A stretch of DNA of 13,228 nt from an uncultured Collinsella sp. (GTDB lineage Bacteria > Actinomycetota > Coriobacteriia > Coriobacteriales > Coriobacteriaceae): the NCBI GenBank assembly GCA_900754275.1, contig CAAECF010000133.1:1-13228 (forward strand). Reading direction: 5' to 3'. Positions within the stretch are counted from its first letter, which is position 1. Every line of letters starts with the position of its first letter. The translations under genes and the position numbers were made by a program. This document shows, one piece after another, positions 1 to 6,135 of the stretch. The notes under the pieces are model-generated. The model searched no databases. It had not been told where the DNA came from and saw nothing but the letters and a program-made list of their open reading frames with translations.

Positions 1-170
1 AAGTAATGGGTTCGTCGACGAGCCGCAACCGCCGCTATCGGAAGAAGTAGATGCAGCCGAATTGCCCCTCTATCGTCTCTCGAAGTTTGATGGGTGCTAG
101 AGGGGCGACTGCCTCGCGATATTTTCACAAGATAAAACCTGCCAAAACAAACCTGTCCCTTATTGACAGG
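1..170. other. Window edge, no assignable gene; contains a hairpin
   Basis: No complete gene is visible here. Two plus-strand frames are open from the left edge: one stops at 48-50 and would end in a basic tail (SRNRRYRKK), the other stops at 98-100. Either could be the last residues of a gene lying to the left, and I cannot choose between them. A perfect 9-bp inverted repeat, GCCCCTCTA (64-72) with TAGAGGGGC (98-106), separated by 25 bases, fits a 3'-end hairpin of a gene ending at 50, although no T tract follows it. The rest up to 173 is a dispersed repeat listed separately. Confidence 0.4.
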
Positions 171-173
171 TTA
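131..173 (-). terminator. Repeat hairpin (copy 1) acting as larE terminator
   Basis: On the minus strand the larE stop codon TAA (173-171) runs straight into a perfect 8-bp stem, AACCTGTC with GACAGGTT (arms 150-157 and 165-172, 7-base loop), followed by TTTGTTTT. This is a good intrinsic terminator. An alternative, longer fold pairs 136-145 with 163-172 with one mismatch. The sequence belongs to the GGGRCAGGT-core hairpin family that recurs at 8991-9029, 9057-9091 and 11178-11214. Confidence 0.65.
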
Positions 174-1049
174 CTGATTCATGGCACCGTGAATGTAGGG
201 GGTGACCTCGGGGGAGATATGGTCGCAGCCCAGCTCGCGCAGCGCGGACTCGATAACGGCGGGCAGCGGGGTCTTGCCCTTGTCGTCGACGGCGGCACCG
301 CCGAGGGTGGCAATCTTGGCGACATCTGCGGGTGCGGCCTCGATATGCATGCAGCCGCCGACCAAGCGCGCACGCACCTGCGCCAGGTCAAGATCGTGCA
401 GGTAATCCTCGCAGGCGCGGATTAAATCAACCTTTTCGCGCGTAAGCTCCTCGCCCGTGGGGACGCGCGTGGCGAGGCAGGCGCCGGCGGGCAGGTTCCA
501 AACGGGATAGCCCCATGCGCGCAGCAGCTCGCGCTCTTCGTCCTTGGTAAAGCCGACCTCCATGAGAGGGGAGCGTACGCCGAGCTCTTCGGCGGCGCGC
601 ATGCCGGGACGGTAATCGCCGCGGTCGCTCGCGTTGCTGCCATCGATGACGGTGGGAAAGCCGAGCGACTTGGCGTGGTTGACGATGGCGGTAAAGCCGG
701 CGTGCTTGCAGTGGTAGCAGCGATTGGCATCGTTGCAGGCTACTCGGGGGAGCTGCAACTGATCCACCGAAAGATTGAGCACGGGGAGCTTAAAATGCGG
801 CTCTTCATTGGCTTGCCCGTCAACGGAGCGCTCAAACGAAGCCTGTTCAGGCGTGCCGATGAGCGGTGTGGTGAGGTGAACGAGAAGCGTGCTGGCAGGC
901 ATGATGCGGGCGCAGACCGCGGCTAAAAAGCTGCTGTCGACGCCGCCGGAAAAGCCGATGGCGACGCGTCCGTATGCCAAAAGCAGCTGCTCGAGCGCTG
1001 CGAGTTTGTACTGAAGCTCCTTTGCAGGTGCGGTGGTGTCTGAAAGCAT
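171..1049 (-). CDS. larE: LarE-type ATP-dependent sacrificial sulfur transferase
   Basis: This 292-residue protein is a PP-loop ATP pyrophosphatase of the LarE family, which puts sulfur into the pyridinium-dithiocarboxylate mononucleotide (nickel-pincer) cofactor of LarA-type racemases. The PP-loop GFSGGVDSS is at residues 32-40 and an adenylate-site segment DGSNASDRGDYRPG at 136-149. C191 in PAGACLATR occupies the position of the sacrificial cysteine of characterised LarE. A second pair, C111 and C114 (RCYHC), gives a three-cysteine set of the kind linked to iron-sulfur LarE variants. The start at 1049 is supported by AAGGAA about nine bases upstream (complement of 1056-1061). It is divergent from the HAD gene. 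No larA, larB or larC is within view, so it is an orphan here. The family call is strong; the exact cofactor role is inferred. Confidence 0.88.
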   Translation of the reverse strand: MLSDTTAPAKELQYKLAALEQLLLAYGRVAIGFSGGVDSSFLAAVCARIMPASTLLVHLTTPLIGTPEQASFERSVDGQANEEPHFKLPVLNLSVDQLQLPRVACNDANRCYHCKHAGFTAIVNHAKSLGFPTVIDGSNASDRGDYRPGMRAAEELGVRSPLMEVGFTKDEERELLRAWGYPVWNLPAGACLATRVPTGEELTREKVDLIRACEDYLHDLDLAQVRARLVGGCMHIEAAPADVAKIATLGGAAVDDKGKTPLPAVIESALRELGCDHISPEVTPYIHGAMNQ

Positions 1050-1083
1050 GAAACGTTCCTTACCAATATGTGCTCGGTCGAAA

Positions 1084-1111
1084 ACTATAATCCTATCGGG
1101 CTGCTTGTCAT
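1084..1111 (-). promoter_or_regulatory. Probable larE promoter
   Basis: On the minus strand, a -35 box ATGACA (complement of 1106-1111, 5 of 6 to TTGACA) and a -10 box TATAGT (complement of 1084-1089, 5 of 6 to TATAAT) are separated by 16 bases. The predicted start lies roughly 30 bases before the larE ATG. It is a good sigma-70/SigA-type match, read by eye only. Confidence 0.6.
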
Positions 1112-1143
1112 AAGACTTCTATCTATGTAACGAAGGCACAATA

Positions 1144-1161
1144 TGCTATATACGTTATATA
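1144..1161 (+). promoter_or_regulatory. Possible promoter/operator of the HAD gene (AT-rich repeat)
   Basis: An extended -10 (TGC-TATATA, 1144-1152) is followed by a second TATATA unit, so that TATATACGTTATATA forms a near-palindrome. No convincing -35 box is seen 16-18 bases upstream. The site sits about 65 bases before the HAD start and could be the promoter, a regulator site, or just AT-rich promoter DNA. Confidence 0.35.
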
Positions 1162-1216
1162 CAAGTTTGTAAAGTGCGGTAGAGTGTCAGTAATGCAATC
1201 CGGTGAGGGGGCCGAT

Positions 1217-1867
1217 ATGATCAAGGCTGTAATTTTTGACATGGACGGAACGCTGGTCGATACCGAGCGTTTGGGCATTAAGGCATGGAAGGCGGGCGCT
1301 GCCGAGCTGGGGGTCGCGATTGATGAAGCGCTGATCCATCAGTTTATCGGTCGCACCCTACCCGATGTCATGGACATCCTCGATAAGCATTACGGCAGCC
1401 ACGAAACCACCGAGGCGGTCTATGCCCGCCACAAGGAGATTCGCGATGAGATGGTCAAGACCGAACTGGAGCTTAAGGCCGGCGCCGCCGAGTGCATAGA
1501 CGAGCTGCTGGCTGCGGGCTATCACGTGGGCCTTGCGACGTCGTCGCGCCTCGCTACGGCCGAACGCAACCTTAAGATGGTCGGCCTCTTTGACAAGTTT
1601 GAGACGGTGACCTGTGGCGAGGACGTCGTGCACGGCAAGCCCGACCCCGAGATGTATCTGCTCGCCTGCGAGCGCGCGGGCTTTGCCCCCGAGGAGTGCG
1701 CCGTGGTCGAGGATTCGCGCAACGGCTGCGTCTCGGGTATCACGGCCGGCTGCCATGTCTTTGCTGTGCCCGATATCGTGCCGCTGCCGCAGGACGTGGT
1801 GGATGGCTGCGAGGTCGTGCTCGACACGTTGTTCGATCTGGCGGCGGCGGTCAAGGCCGTACGCTAG
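1217..1867 (+). CDS. HAD-family hydrolase, beta-phosphoglucomutase-like
   Basis: This is a 216-residue cytosolic haloacid-dehalogenase superfamily phosphatase or phosphomutase. Motif I is FDMDGT (nucleophile D8, acid/base D10), motif II is ATSS (108-110), motif III is the lysine of HGKPDPE (K141), and motif IV is VVEDSRNG (E165, D166). The all-alpha cap between residues 15 and 85 places it in the beta-phosphoglucomutase/phosphoglycolate phosphatase subgroup. The substrate cannot be read from the sequence. The ATG at 1217 is preferred because GGTGAGGGG (1202-1210) lies just upstream and motif I then begins at residue 7. GTG 1184 and ATG 1193 in the same frame would add an unconserved tail. The gene is followed by its own strong terminator, so it appears monocistronic and separate from the rha cluster. 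Confidence 0.85.
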   Translation: MIKAVIFDMDGTLVDTERLGIKAWKAGAAELGVAIDEALIHQFIGRTLPDVMDILDKHYGSHETTEAVYARHKEIRDEMVKTELELKAGAAECIDELLAAGYHVGLATSSRLATAERNLKMVGLFDKFETVTCGEDVVHGKPDPEMYLLACERAGFAPEECAVVEDSRNGCVSGITAGCHVFAVPDIVPLPQDVVDGCEVVLDTLFDLAAAVKAVR

Positions 1868-1899
1868 CGTCTGCATGTAAGCCATTTCAATAGCATTTT

Positions 1900-1940
1900 A
1901 AAGATGCGGCCATCCGCTTAACACGGGTGGCCGCATCTTT
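1900..1940 (+). terminator. Strong intrinsic terminator after the HAD gene
   Basis: A perfect 13-bp inverted repeat, AAAGATGCGGCCA (1900-1912) with TGGCCGCATCTTT (1928-1940), extends inward by four more pairs (one G·T) to leave a 7-base loop at 1917-1923. The 3' arm ends in CTTTG, followed by TATCTATAG. It lies 32 bases after the HAD stop and insulates the rha promoter region. Confidence 0.85.
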
Positions 1941-2086
1941 GTATCTATAGGGTTCAAACCAAAAAAGACTACCGTTTACCGATTGAAAACAACCGCTCAC
2001 CGGACTGGATATGACTCATATTGAAATTGAAACGGTTCAAATAATAATGAAAACCGTAAATGAATCGCTTCAAAAAGGGAGAGCAC
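1941..2086 (+). promoter_or_regulatory. rha cluster promoter and leader region
   Basis: These 146 bases separate the HAD terminator from rhaB. A TTGAAA at 1983-1988 is a plausible -35 element, and weak -10 candidates are GATATG (2008-2013) and CATATT (2017-2022), so the exact promoter is uncertain. The operator at 2027-2040 lies immediately downstream. AAAGGGAG (2075-2082) is the ribosome binding site of rhaB. Confidence 0.45.
2027..2040. promoter_or_regulatory. LacI-type operator upstream of rhaB
   Basis: TTGAAACGGTTCAA is an imperfect palindrome with 5-bp arms TTGAA/TTCAA around a central CG, the classical layout of LacI-family operators, in which a hinge helix inserts at the central CpG. 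It ends 46 bases before the rhaB ATG. A related 14-mer lies in the leader of the lacI-type gene at 8953-8966. Catabolite-repression (cre) sites look similar, so the binding protein is inferred. Confidence 0.65.
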
Positions 2087-3571
2087 ATGGAGAGTCGCAT
2101 CGAGTCCAAGCATTACGCAGCAGTCGATATCGGTGCTTCGAGCGGTCGCGTCCTTGCTGGCTGGGTCGAGGACGGCAAGATGTCCTACCAGGAGGTTTAC
2201 CGCTTCGATAACGAGCAGAAGCGCATAGGCGATCACGACTGCTGGGACGTTGAGGCTCTGTTCGACCATGTTGTCGCAGGCCTGCGTGCCGTCAAGGATC
2301 AGACCGGACAGGCTCCGGCCACCATCGGTATTGATACCTGGGGCGTTGACTTCGTGCTGCTCGATGAGCATAACAAGATCGTCGGTGACACGGTCGCCTA
2401 CCGTGATGCCCGCACTGACGGCATCTACGAAGTTGCCGACCAAATTATGGATCCGGCCGAGGTCTATGCCCGTACCGGCATTCAACGTCAGCCTTTCAAT
2501 ACGCTCTACCAGCTGCTCGCCCTTAAGAACGAGCATCCCGAGCAACTCGAGGCAGCCCGAACCTTCCTGATGATTCCGGATTATCTCAACTGGCGTCTGA
2601 CCGGCATTAAGGCCAACGAGTACACCAACGCGAGCACCACCGGCATGCTCGACGCCGAGAAGTGCACGTGGGACACCGAGATCCTCTCGCGCTTTGGTAT
2701 TCCCCAGGGCATCTTCTTGGAGCCGACGATGCCTGGTGCCGTGCTCGGCGAGCTTACGGCCGACATCTCCGAGAAGATCGGCTATTCCGCGACTGTCGTG
2801 CTGCCCGCTACGCACGACACCGGCTCCGCCTTCCTGGCCGTTCCCGCCAAGGATGACAACGCCGTCTATATCTCGAGCGGTACGTGGAGCCTGCTGGGCG
2901 TTGAGAACCAGCACGCCATCACCAACGAGCTCGCCCGCAAGCAGAACTTTACCAACGAGGGCGGCTACCTCAAGCGCTACCGCTTCCTCAAGAACATCAT
3001 GGGCTTGTGGATGAACCAGTCCGTTCGCCGCGAGATCAACGGCGTCGACTATGTCGAGGGCAAGACCTCGCACAAGGCGCTCATGGATCACAAGGTCGGC
3101 TTTGACGAGCTCCGTGCGCTCTGTCGCGAGGCCGAGCCCTTCGAGGCCTATGTCGATGTCGATGACGATCGTTTCCTGGCTCCCGACTCCATGATCCAGG
3201 AGATTAAGCAGGCCTGCGCCGAGGGTGGCGAACCGGTTCCGCGCACCGTGGGCGAGATCATGCGCACCAACTACTGCAGCCTGTCCCGTTCGTATGCTAA
3301 GGCCATCGAGGGCCTGCGCGAGCTTTCGGGTCACGACTACACGAGCATCAACATCGTGGGCGGCGGTTGCCAGGATTACTACCTCAACCAGATGACGGCC
3401 GACACCTGCGGGCTCCCCGTGTTCGCCGGCCCCATCGAGGGTACCTGCATCGGCAACTTTATCGTGCAGATGATCGCCGGCGGCGATTTTGCCGACCTGG
3501 CCGATGCCCGCGCCTGCGTTGCCCGCTCCTTCGATGTCAAGCGCATTGACCCCAAGGGCGTCCAGGCCTAA
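2087..3571 (+). CDS. rhaB: Rhamnulokinase
   Basis: This 494-residue FGGY-family sugar kinase phosphorylates L-rhamnulose to L-rhamnulose 1-phosphate using ATP in the cytosol; E. coli RhaB is of nearly the same length. The first actin-like domain starts with DIGASSGR (14-21). GIDTWGVDF is at 81-89, and the catalytic-base region HDTGSAF is at 243-249, with D244 the likely base. The ATP-site segments are SSGTWSL (263-269), NFTNEGG (287-293) and NIVGGGCQD (422-430). These segments resemble rhamnulokinases more than fuculo- or xylulokinases. The ATG at 2087 is chosen over the in-frame ATG at 2060 because AAAGGGAG (2075-2082) is correctly spaced for it. It is the first gene of the cluster, behind a LacI-type operator and followed by rhaD. 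Confidence 0.92.
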   Translation: MESRIESKHYAAVDIGASSGRVLAGWVEDGKMSYQEVYRFDNEQKRIGDHDCWDVEALFDHVVAGLRAVKDQTGQAPATIGIDTWGVDFVLLDEHNKIVGDTVAYRDARTDGIYEVADQIMDPAEVYARTGIQRQPFNTLYQLLALKNEHPEQLEAARTFLMIPDYLNWRLTGIKANEYTNASTTGMLDAEKCTWDTEILSRFGIPQGIFLEPTMPGAVLGELTADISEKIGYSATVVLPATHDTGSAFLAVPAKDDNAVYISSGTWSLLGVENQHAITNELARKQNFTNEGGYLKRYRFLKNIMGLWMNQSVRREINGVDYVEGKTSHKALMDHKVGFDELRALCREAEPFEAYVDVDDDRFLAPDSMIQEIKQACAEGGEPVPRTVGEIMRTNYCSLSRSYAKAIEGLRELSGHDYTSINIVGGGCQDYYLNQMTADTCGLPVFAGPIEGTCIGNFIVQMIAGGDFADLADARACVARSFDVKRIDPKGVQA

Positions 3572-3675
3572 CCGAGAGTGGGGCTTGCCCCCCCCGACTC
3601 ACCTTTCACCTACCCCCAGCCCCGCGTGCGGCAAGTGACTCCTGCCGGGCACGAGTGGCTCTCTCCGATGACATA

Positions 3676-3713
3676 CGGCGCGGAGGCCCTACATGACACC
3701 ATGCTCCGCGCCG
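3676..3713 (+). other. Intercistronic hairpin between rhaB and rhaD
   Basis: A perfect 10-bp inverted repeat, CGGCGCGGAG (3676-3685) with CTCCGCGCCG (3704-3713), has an 18-base loop. T-rich sequence (CTTTTCACGTTTTT) begins about a dozen bases later, so it could act as a partial terminator or attenuator, or as an mRNA stabiliser. A smaller hairpin, GGACC-TGCG-GGTCC (3744-3757), sits three bases before the rhaD ribosome binding site. The whole gap between the two genes is 203 bases and holds no credible gene. Confidence 0.6.
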
Positions 3714-3774
3714 CCGTCAATCGGCTTTTCACGTTTTTCAATTGGACCTGCGGGTCCCGGAGAGGAGACAGACA

Positions 3775-4605
3775 ATGGCAATGGAAGATCTGGCGTTTAT
3801 CAAGGGCTTCTGCCGCTTGTGCGATGACGGCTTTAGGCAGGGCTGGCATGAGCGCAACGGCGGCAACCTTACCTACCGCATGACCGACGACGAGGTCGCC
3901 GAGGCCAAACCGTTCTTTGAGGAGCCTCGCGAGTGGGTCAAGATGGGCGTGCGTGGCGAGAATCTTGCCGGCCAGTACTTTGTGAGCACCGGCTCGGGCA
4001 AGTATATGCGTAATGTCCTGGAGGATCCGCATGCCAACATCGGCATCGTCGAGATCAACGAGACCGGCGACGCCTTCCGCGTTGTGTGGGGTCTTGCCAA
4101 CGGCGCCCGCCCGACCAGTGAGTTCGAGAGCCATTACATGAACCACTGCGTCGCCGCCGCCCGTACCGATGGCGCCGACCGTGTGATTTACCACGCTCAT
4201 ACCCCCGGCATCATCGAGATGTCCTTCGTGGTGCCGCTGGAGGACCGCGCTTTTACCCGTATCCTGTGGCAGATGATGACCGAATGCGTCGTCGTTTTCC
4301 CGACCGGCGTGGGCGTTGTGCCCTGGATGGTCCCAGGTGGCCCGGCCATCGCCGAGGCAAGCTCCGAGCTCATGAAGACCTACGACACCATCGTCTGGGC
4401 GCACCACGGCCTGTTCGCCGCTGGTCCTGACTTCGACACGACCTTTGGCCTGGCGCACACCGTCGAGAAGGCCGCCGAGATTTACCTGGCCGCGCGTGCT
4501 GCCAACGGCGGTTCGGATGACTTCCTCAACAAGATTAGCGACAAGGGCCTCAAGGATACCTGCCGTGACTTTGGCATCAAGATCAACGAAGCATTTGTTG
4601 ATTAG
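3775..4605 (+). CDS. rhaD: Rhamnulose-1-phosphate aldolase
   Basis: This 276-residue class II (zinc-dependent) aldolase cleaves L-rhamnulose 1-phosphate into dihydroxyacetone phosphate and L-lactaldehyde; E. coli RhaD has 274 residues. The phosphate-site segment HERNGGNLTYR is at residues 25-35. The zinc ligands are H140 and H142 (YHAHTP) and H211 (AHHG), and the catalytic glutamate is E116 (PTSEFE). Each of these is offset by exactly one from E. coli RhaD numbering (141, 143, 212, 117), which supports RhaD over the shorter fuculose aldolases. The ATG at 3775 follows AGAGGAG (3761-3767); the TTG at 3742 would add an unlikely tail. It follows rhaB and precedes the transporter on the same strand. 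No lactaldehyde reductase or dehydrogenase is in the window. Confidence 0.93.
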   Translation: MAMEDLAFIKGFCRLCDDGFRQGWHERNGGNLTYRMTDDEVAEAKPFFEEPREWVKMGVRGENLAGQYFVSTGSGKYMRNVLEDPHANIGIVEINETGDAFRVVWGLANGARPTSEFESHYMNHCVAAARTDGADRVIYHAHTPGIIEMSFVVPLEDRAFTRILWQMMTECVVVFPTGVGVVPWMVPGGPAIAEASSELMKTYDTIVWAHHGLFAAGPDFDTTFGLAHTVEKAAEIYLAARAANGGSDDFLNKISDKGLKDTCRDFGIKINEAFVD

Positions 4606-4620
4606 TAGGTAAGAAAAGCC

Positions 4621-4682
4621 GGCGGTTCCGGTTGCTGGGGAGCTCGTGGAAACCGCCGTCTTATCGCTGCTGTTTGGGCAGC
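4621..4682 (+). other. Two hairpins between rhaD and the transporter gene
   Basis: GGCGGTTCC (4621-4629) pairs with GGAAACCGCC (4648-4657) with one bulged A. A second small hairpin, GCTGC (4666-4670) with GCAGC (4678-4682), lies just before the transporter ribosome binding site. There is no T tract, so RNA stability or translation control is more likely than termination. The gap is 103 bases. Confidence 0.5.
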
Positions 4683-4708
4683 TTGGAAACATTGTAAGGG
4701 GAAATAGA

Positions 4709-5956
4709 ATGGGAAACACTCGCAACCGCCACGTGAACCCTTGGTGGGTAGCCGTCGTCTCGGGCATGGCATCCTACATCGATTCGTGCGCGATCATCTC
4801 TTCTGGTACGGCGCTGGTCATTTACCAGCAGACCTTTGGCCTCGATAACGGTCAGTTCGGTCTGATTTCCGCGGCGCTCACCTTCTGCATCGCCATCGGT
4901 TCCATCCTGGGCGGCAGCCTGGGCGACCGCTTTGGCCGCAAGCCGGTCTTCTCGGTCACCATGGGCATGCTCATCATCGGTGCCGTCACTATGATCTTTG
5001 CTCAGACCTTCCCGCTGCTGCTGTTGGGCGAGATTCTGATGGGTCTGGGTGTCGGCGCCGACCTGCCGGTTTCACTGGCGACCATCGCCGAGGAGGCACC
5101 CGATGACAAACGCGGCAAGATGCTGCTGTTCTCGGACATCCTGTGGGTTGTCGGTATTGTCGTTGCCCAGGGCATTGGCGCCGTTGTCGGTGACTGGGGT
5201 TACCTGGGCGGCCAGATCATGTTCACCCAGCTTGCCGTTGTCTCCATCCTGGTGCTTATCGCCCGCCAGACCATCCCGGAGTCTCCGGTTTGGATTAAGG
5301 CGCACGAGGACCGTCTGGCAGGCAAGGTGAGCGAGCAGGCCCAGGGTAAGATTTCCGACCTGTTCAAGAGCCCCTACGCCAAGCCGTTCATCGCCCTTGC
5401 CATCTTCTACATTGGTACCAACATCCCAGCCAACTCTCTCGGTCAGTTCTCCACGTGGATCGGCGCCAACGTCGTGTCGCTGCCTATCTCCGTCGTGTCT
5501 ACCATCGGCCTGATCTGCTACCCGATTCGCGCCATCCTCGACTTCGTCTTTATGAAGTTTGTCGATACCGACAAGCGTATGCCGCTGTTCTACATGGGTG
5601 CCGCACTCTACTTGCTCGGCTTCCTCATGTTCCCGCTCTTTGGTGCTTCGACGGTCACCTACGTTGCCACGCAGCTGCTCTACTGCATCGGTGCCGCCTT
5701 TGCCTTCGAGGGCATCCTGAAGGTCTGGATGCAGGAGTGCTTCCCGACGCTGCTGCGCACCACTGCTAACGGCGCCATCGTGTTCTCCTCGCGTTTCCTG
5801 TGCGCCGTCGCCGGCTCCTTCACTGCCACGTTCATCGCCGTGGCCGGCTACAAGGCCGCCTTCCTGGTTCTGTCGCTGCTGTGCCTGATTGGCTTTGCCG
5901 CCGCTATCTGGGCCTTCCATGGCGAGCGCTACAACGCGTTCGACGACGCCGAGTAA
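4709..5956 (+). CDS. MFS transporter, probable L-rhamnose importer
   Basis: This 415-residue major-facilitator protein has about 12 hydrophobic segments. The signature loop between helices 2 and 3 reads GGSLGDRFGRK (68-78). RQTIPESPVW (186-195), at the end of the N-terminal half, resembles the PESPRW signature of the sugar-porter group. A charged cytoplasmic loop follows (about 196-222). It is not RhaT (a DMT-fold carrier), FucP, or an ABC system, so a rhamnose role rests on position between rhaD and the isomerase. The ATG at 4709 follows AAGGGGAAA (4696-4704); an in-frame GTG at 4646 falls inside a hairpin arm and is rejected. A rhamnoside or a different pentose or deoxyhexose is a possible alternative substrate. 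Confidence 0.85.
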   Translation: MGNTRNRHVNPWWVAVVSGMASYIDSCAIISSGTALVIYQQTFGLDNGQFGLISAALTFCIAIGSILGGSLGDRFGRKPVFSVTMGMLIIGAVTMIFAQTFPLLLLGEILMGLGVGADLPVSLATIAEEAPDDKRGKMLLFSDILWVVGIVVAQGIGAVVGDWGYLGGQIMFTQLAVVSILVLIARQTIPESPVWIKAHEDRLAGKVSEQAQGKISDLFKSPYAKPFIALAIFYIGTNIPANSLGQFSTWIGANVVSLPISVVSTIGLICYPIRAILDFVFMKFVDTDKRMPLFYMGAALYLLGFLMFPLFGASTVTYVATQLLYCIGAAFAFEGILKVWMQECFPTLLRTTANGAIVFSSRFLCAVAGSFTATFIAVAGYKAAFLVLSLLCLIGFAAAIWAFHGERYNAFDDAE

Positions 5957-5992
5957 TTTGCTTTATCCCGCCGCCTTGTCGCGGCAACCTCT

Positions 5993-6100
5993 GGGGCGAA
6001 GGCTTAGTCCCATACCCTCGCCCCACCCCCTGCGCAACTGCAGGCGGACGCGGTAGAAACATGTCTGTTGCGCTGATCTGATAACCGCCGCGTCCGCTTG
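5993..6100 (+). other. Two hairpins between the transporter and isomerase genes
   Basis: GGGGCGAAGG (5993-6002) pairs with CCCTCGCCCC (6015-6024) at 9 of 10 positions. CAGGCGGACGCGG (6041-6053) pairs with CCGCGTCCGCTTG (6088-6100), 13 pairs with a single G·T, around a 34-base loop. The second structure ends 25 bases before the GGAGG of the isomerase gene. The 179-base gap holds no credible gene. Neither hairpin has a proper T tract directly after it. Confidence 0.55.
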
Positions 6101-6135
6101 CTTGCAATCATCAACTTTTCTCATTGGAGGAAATC

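Noticed and set aside
1..100. C-terminal fragment of an upstream plus-strand gene
   Set aside because: Two frames are open from the edge and neither is recognisable, so no CDS is called.
51..425. Plus-strand open frame opposite the larE end
   Set aside because: It reads through the terminator hairpin and then runs antisense to larE; no motif or ribosome binding site supports it.
1048..1059. TGAAACGTTCC near the larE start as a third LacI-type operator
   Set aside because: Only about 8 of 14 positions agree, one arm fails, and the bases are explained by the start codon and ribosome binding site.
1951..1961. GGGTTCAAACC resembling a tRNA T-arm
   Set aside because: No acceptor, D or anticodon arm can be formed around it.
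1997..3334. Long antisense open frame opposite rhaB (445 codons)
   Set aside because: It mirrors GC-rich codon bias of rhaB, shows no family motif and overlaps a well-supported kinase gene.
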